NCBI GenBank assembly: GCA_030640395.1 | Contig: DAOWJK010000035.1 | Coordinates: 1 to 5,583, forward strand | Direction of reading: 5' to 3' | DNA length: 5,583 nucleotides | Origin: Nanobdellota archaeon | Lineage (GTDB): Archaea > Nanobdellota > Nanobdellia > Pacearchaeales > GW2011-AR1 | Shown here: piece after piece, positions 4,174 to 5,583 of the stretch | Numbering within the stretch: the first letter of the stretch is position 1 | Layout: every line of letters starts with the position of its first letter | The notes under the pieces: generated by a model | Seen by the model: only the letters and a program-made list of their open reading frames with translations | Told to the model about the DNA's origin: nothing | Database searches by the model: none | Translations under genes and position numbers: made by a program

Positions 4174-5073
4174 ATGAGAAAAGAAATTTTATTTTTGTTT
4201 GTTATAGTAATTGTTCCGACGATAATAGCATTAGACACAGGTTATTGTGTAACAGCAGAAGTTTCAGATATTAGTCCAACTTCAATTGGAATCGGAGCAG
4301 AATTTACAGTGGGGGTGCATATTGAAAATTGTGGGGATGAAATGCCAGAATATGTTTCTTTTGAACTGCTAAATCCTCCAACAGATATTACAATTAAAGA
4401 ACCTTTAATTATTAATATTTCCAAATTATATTATGGAAGTAGTGAAAGATTTATTACATATCATATGAAGACAACTGAGGATGCTCAACCAGGAACCCAC
4501 GTAATTAAAACTAAATTAATTTATGGAGGAAGAGAATTTTCAATAACAAAAAATTATGAGATTACTTTTAATGTCATAGGAGATAAAGCAGAGTTGAGTA
4601 TAGCATCTCTTAAAACTAATCCTGTACTTCCAAGAGAAGGAGAAACAGTTGAACTAACTCTGAGAATTGAAAATACCGGAGATGGAACTGCAAAATCAGT
4701 AAGTGTCTATGCAGATCATCCGTTTCAAGGATTAAAACAATCATTTATTGGTGCGCTTGATTCAGATGAAGATGGTCCGGTTGTCTTAACTTTTATTGTG
4801 GATGAAGCAGGAGAATTTGAATTTCCAGTTACTATTTCATACAAAGATGATTTTGGAGATAATAAAATAAAAACAATGATAAACATTAATATATTAAAGA
4901 AAGAATCTAATGTTGGAGCAATTATATTTACAATATTAATAATCGCTATTTTTGGAGGAGGGATATATTATTTTATTAAAACAAAAAAATCAAAAGATAA
5001 AATAATACACCAACTTCTCAAAGGAGAAAATAAGCTTGAAAGAGAAATTAAAAAATCCCTGAGGAGAAAATGA
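4174..5073 (+). CDS. Secreted, membrane-anchored COG1361-type protein with two Ig-like domains
   Basis: This is a 299-aa protein displayed outside the cell. Residues 1-20 form a Sec signal peptide (RKE, then the hydrophobic run ILFLFVIVIVPTIIA). Two beta-rich domains follow, about 24-135 and 137-240. They repeat the same signature, a strand with ENCGDEMPEYVSF in the first and ENTGDGTAKSVSV in the second, typical of the COG1361/CARDB-like surface family. Domain 1 has two cysteines (C25, C53) that could form a disulfide. A single membrane helix (about 247-268, with a GGG turn) anchors the protein, and a short, very basic tail (269-299) faces the cytoplasm. The gene has its own TATA box and a good Shine-Dalgarno site, and the next gene, an ABC permease, starts seven bases after the stop. 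Proteins of this kind sit beside MacB-type permeases in many archaea and probably act as the external part of the exporter; that role is an inference. Confidence in the architecture is high and in the exact job modest. Confidence 0.88.
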   Translation: MRKEILFLFVIVIVPTIIALDTGYCVTAEVSDISPTSIGIGAEFTVGVHIENCGDEMPEYVSFELLNPPTDITIKEPLIINISKLYYGSSERFITYHMKTTEDAQPGTHVIKTKLIYGGREFSITKNYEITFNVIGDKAELSIASLKTNPVLPREGETVELTLRIENTGDGTAKSVSVYADHPFQGLKQSFIGALDSDEDGPVVLTFIVDEAGEFEFPVTISYKDDFGDNKIKTMININILKKESNVGAIIFTILIIAIFGGGIYYFIKTKKSKDKIIHQLLKGENKLEREIKKSLRRK

Positions 5074-5075
5074 GG
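5072..5075 (+). promoter_or_regulatory. Shine-Dalgarno site for the ABC permease, overlapping the previous stop
   Basis: GAGG overlaps the TGA of the surface protein gene (5071-5073) and lies five bases before the ATG at 5081. This decides the start in favour of 5081 and indicates translational coupling of the two genes. Confidence 0.65.
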
Positions 5076-5080
5076 AAAAA

Positions 5081-5583
5081 ATGTTTAATGATATTAAAGT
5101 CGGCTTACTCAGCGCAACAAGTTCTGTAAAAAGAGGAAACAAAAAAACAATAATTTTTATAGTCTTTGTTTTAGCATTAATTTTTATGAATCTTGTCTTT
5201 TTGCCTTCAATGATTGGAGGAATTTCTGGGATGTTTACTGATTTTATGCAATACCCTTATGGAGACATTGTTGTTGAACCAAGTGGGGATAATCCTTATA
5301 TAAATAATGCAGATAATGTATTGCAAAAGTTAAGAGCTGTTCCAGATGTAAGGGCTGCAACAAAAAGGTTAGATGTTGGTGCATCCATACAATATAAACA
5401 AAAAGTTGTAGGTTCTACAATAGTAGGAATGCAACCTTCTGAAGAATATGATGTTTCAAATTACCCCTACATAATAACTGAAGGAGAATTCTTGGGCGAT
5501 CTTTCACAAAATGAAATTATAATTGGTGCTATGCTTGTAGAAGGTTATTTTGGTTCTGAAATTTATGATAATTTAGGGGGAGT
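5081..5583 (+). CDS. ABC-transporter permease, MacB/FtsX type, 3'-truncated by the window edge
   Basis: 167 complete codons are visible. The opening MFNDIKVGLLSATSSVKRGNKK is the amphipathic, basic lead-in typical of MacB/LolC-type permeases. A transmembrane helix follows at about 23-46 (TIIFIVFVLALIFMNLVFLPS). From about residue 50 the chain enters the extracytoplasmic MacB_PCD-like domain, with GDIVVEPSG (about 61-69), a helix ending LRAVPDVRAATKRLDVGA (about 84-101), and the segments VVGSTIVGMQPSEE and EGEFLGDLSQNEIIIGAMLVEGYF, which correspond to the family's 'I.GV.P' and 'G.....d...viig..lA..l' pattern. The remaining three helices are expected beyond the window. Permeases of this class do not pump through a channel. 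They couple a cytoplasmic ATPase (not seen here) to movements of external domains. The gene follows the surface protein by seven bases in one operon. Confidence 0.87.
   Translation, partial: MFNDIKVGLLSATSSVKRGNKKTIIFIVFVLALIFMNLVFLPSMIGGISGMFTDFMQYPYGDIVVEPSGDNPYINNADNVLQKLRAVPDVRAATKRLDVGASIQYKQKVVGSTIVGMQPSEEYDVSNYPYIITEGEFLGDLSQNEIIIGAMLVEGYFGSEIYDNLGG

Noticed and set aside
4242..4424. 60-aa minus-strand reading frame
   Set aside because: It lies wholly antisense inside the well-supported surface protein gene and has no start signals of its own.
5070..5126. ATG 5070 (ATGA overlap) as start of the last gene
   Set aside because: That frame stops after a few codons. The permease frame starts at ATG 5081 with a good ribosome site.
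1..5583. CRISPR array, transposase or integrase
   Set aside because: No regularly spaced repeats and no recombinase-like reading frame occur anywhere in the window.

Overview
The window looks like chromosomal DNA of an AT-rich archaeon, most likely from a small-genome (DPANN, Woesearchaeota/Pacearchaeota-like) lineage. The evidence is a seryl-tRNA synthetase with archaeal/eukaryotic-style motif 3, a tRNA gene with no encoded CCA, TATA boxes about 25-27 nt upstream of ATG codons that lack a Shine-Dalgarno site (leaderless transcripts), and a COG1361-type surface protein beside a MacB/FtsX-type permease. The lineage is an inference. The protein and promoter features are read directly.

Layout. 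(1) 1-1391: the 3' part of serS, whose start lies before the window, overlapping by ATGA with a 118-aa protein of unknown function. (2) 1392-1840: a non-coding stretch. It holds a clear tRNA-Asp(GTC) at 1562-1633 inside an unusually GC-rich block (about 51% GC for 1641-1790 by my count) with several perfect complementarities. The main one is an 11-bp pairing, 1517-1527 with 1730-1740, that encloses the tRNA. I read this as a candidate structured RNA carrying tRNA-Asp as one arm, and it is the most unusual item here. The 3' end of the tRNA is repeated as an exact 11-nt direct repeat 62 nt downstream. (3) 1812-2042: a very small two-helix membrane protein. It appears to be separated from its natural start and promoter by one extra A in a homopolymer. 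(4) 2063-2765: a leaderless gene for a zinc-ribbon plus DUF4145-type protein. (5) 2834-4086: a leaderless gene for a 391-aa cytoplasmic coiled-coil protein. A perfect 8-bp inverted repeat lies exactly between its TATA box and its ATG, and a 9-bp hairpin follows its stop. (6) 4126-5583: an operon with a classical Shine-Dalgarno leader, encoding a secreted membrane-anchored protein with two Ig-like/CARDB-like domains and then the N-terminal part of an ABC-transporter permease, cut by the window end.

How the genes work together. serS and tRNA-Asp are both translation parts but are separate transcription units. The last two genes probably form one export or envelope-maintenance complex, with the ATPase expected outside the window. 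The middle three genes (small membrane protein, DUF4145, coiled coil) each have their own promoter and have no function that can be assigned from sequence alone. No CRISPR array, transposase or integrase is visible.
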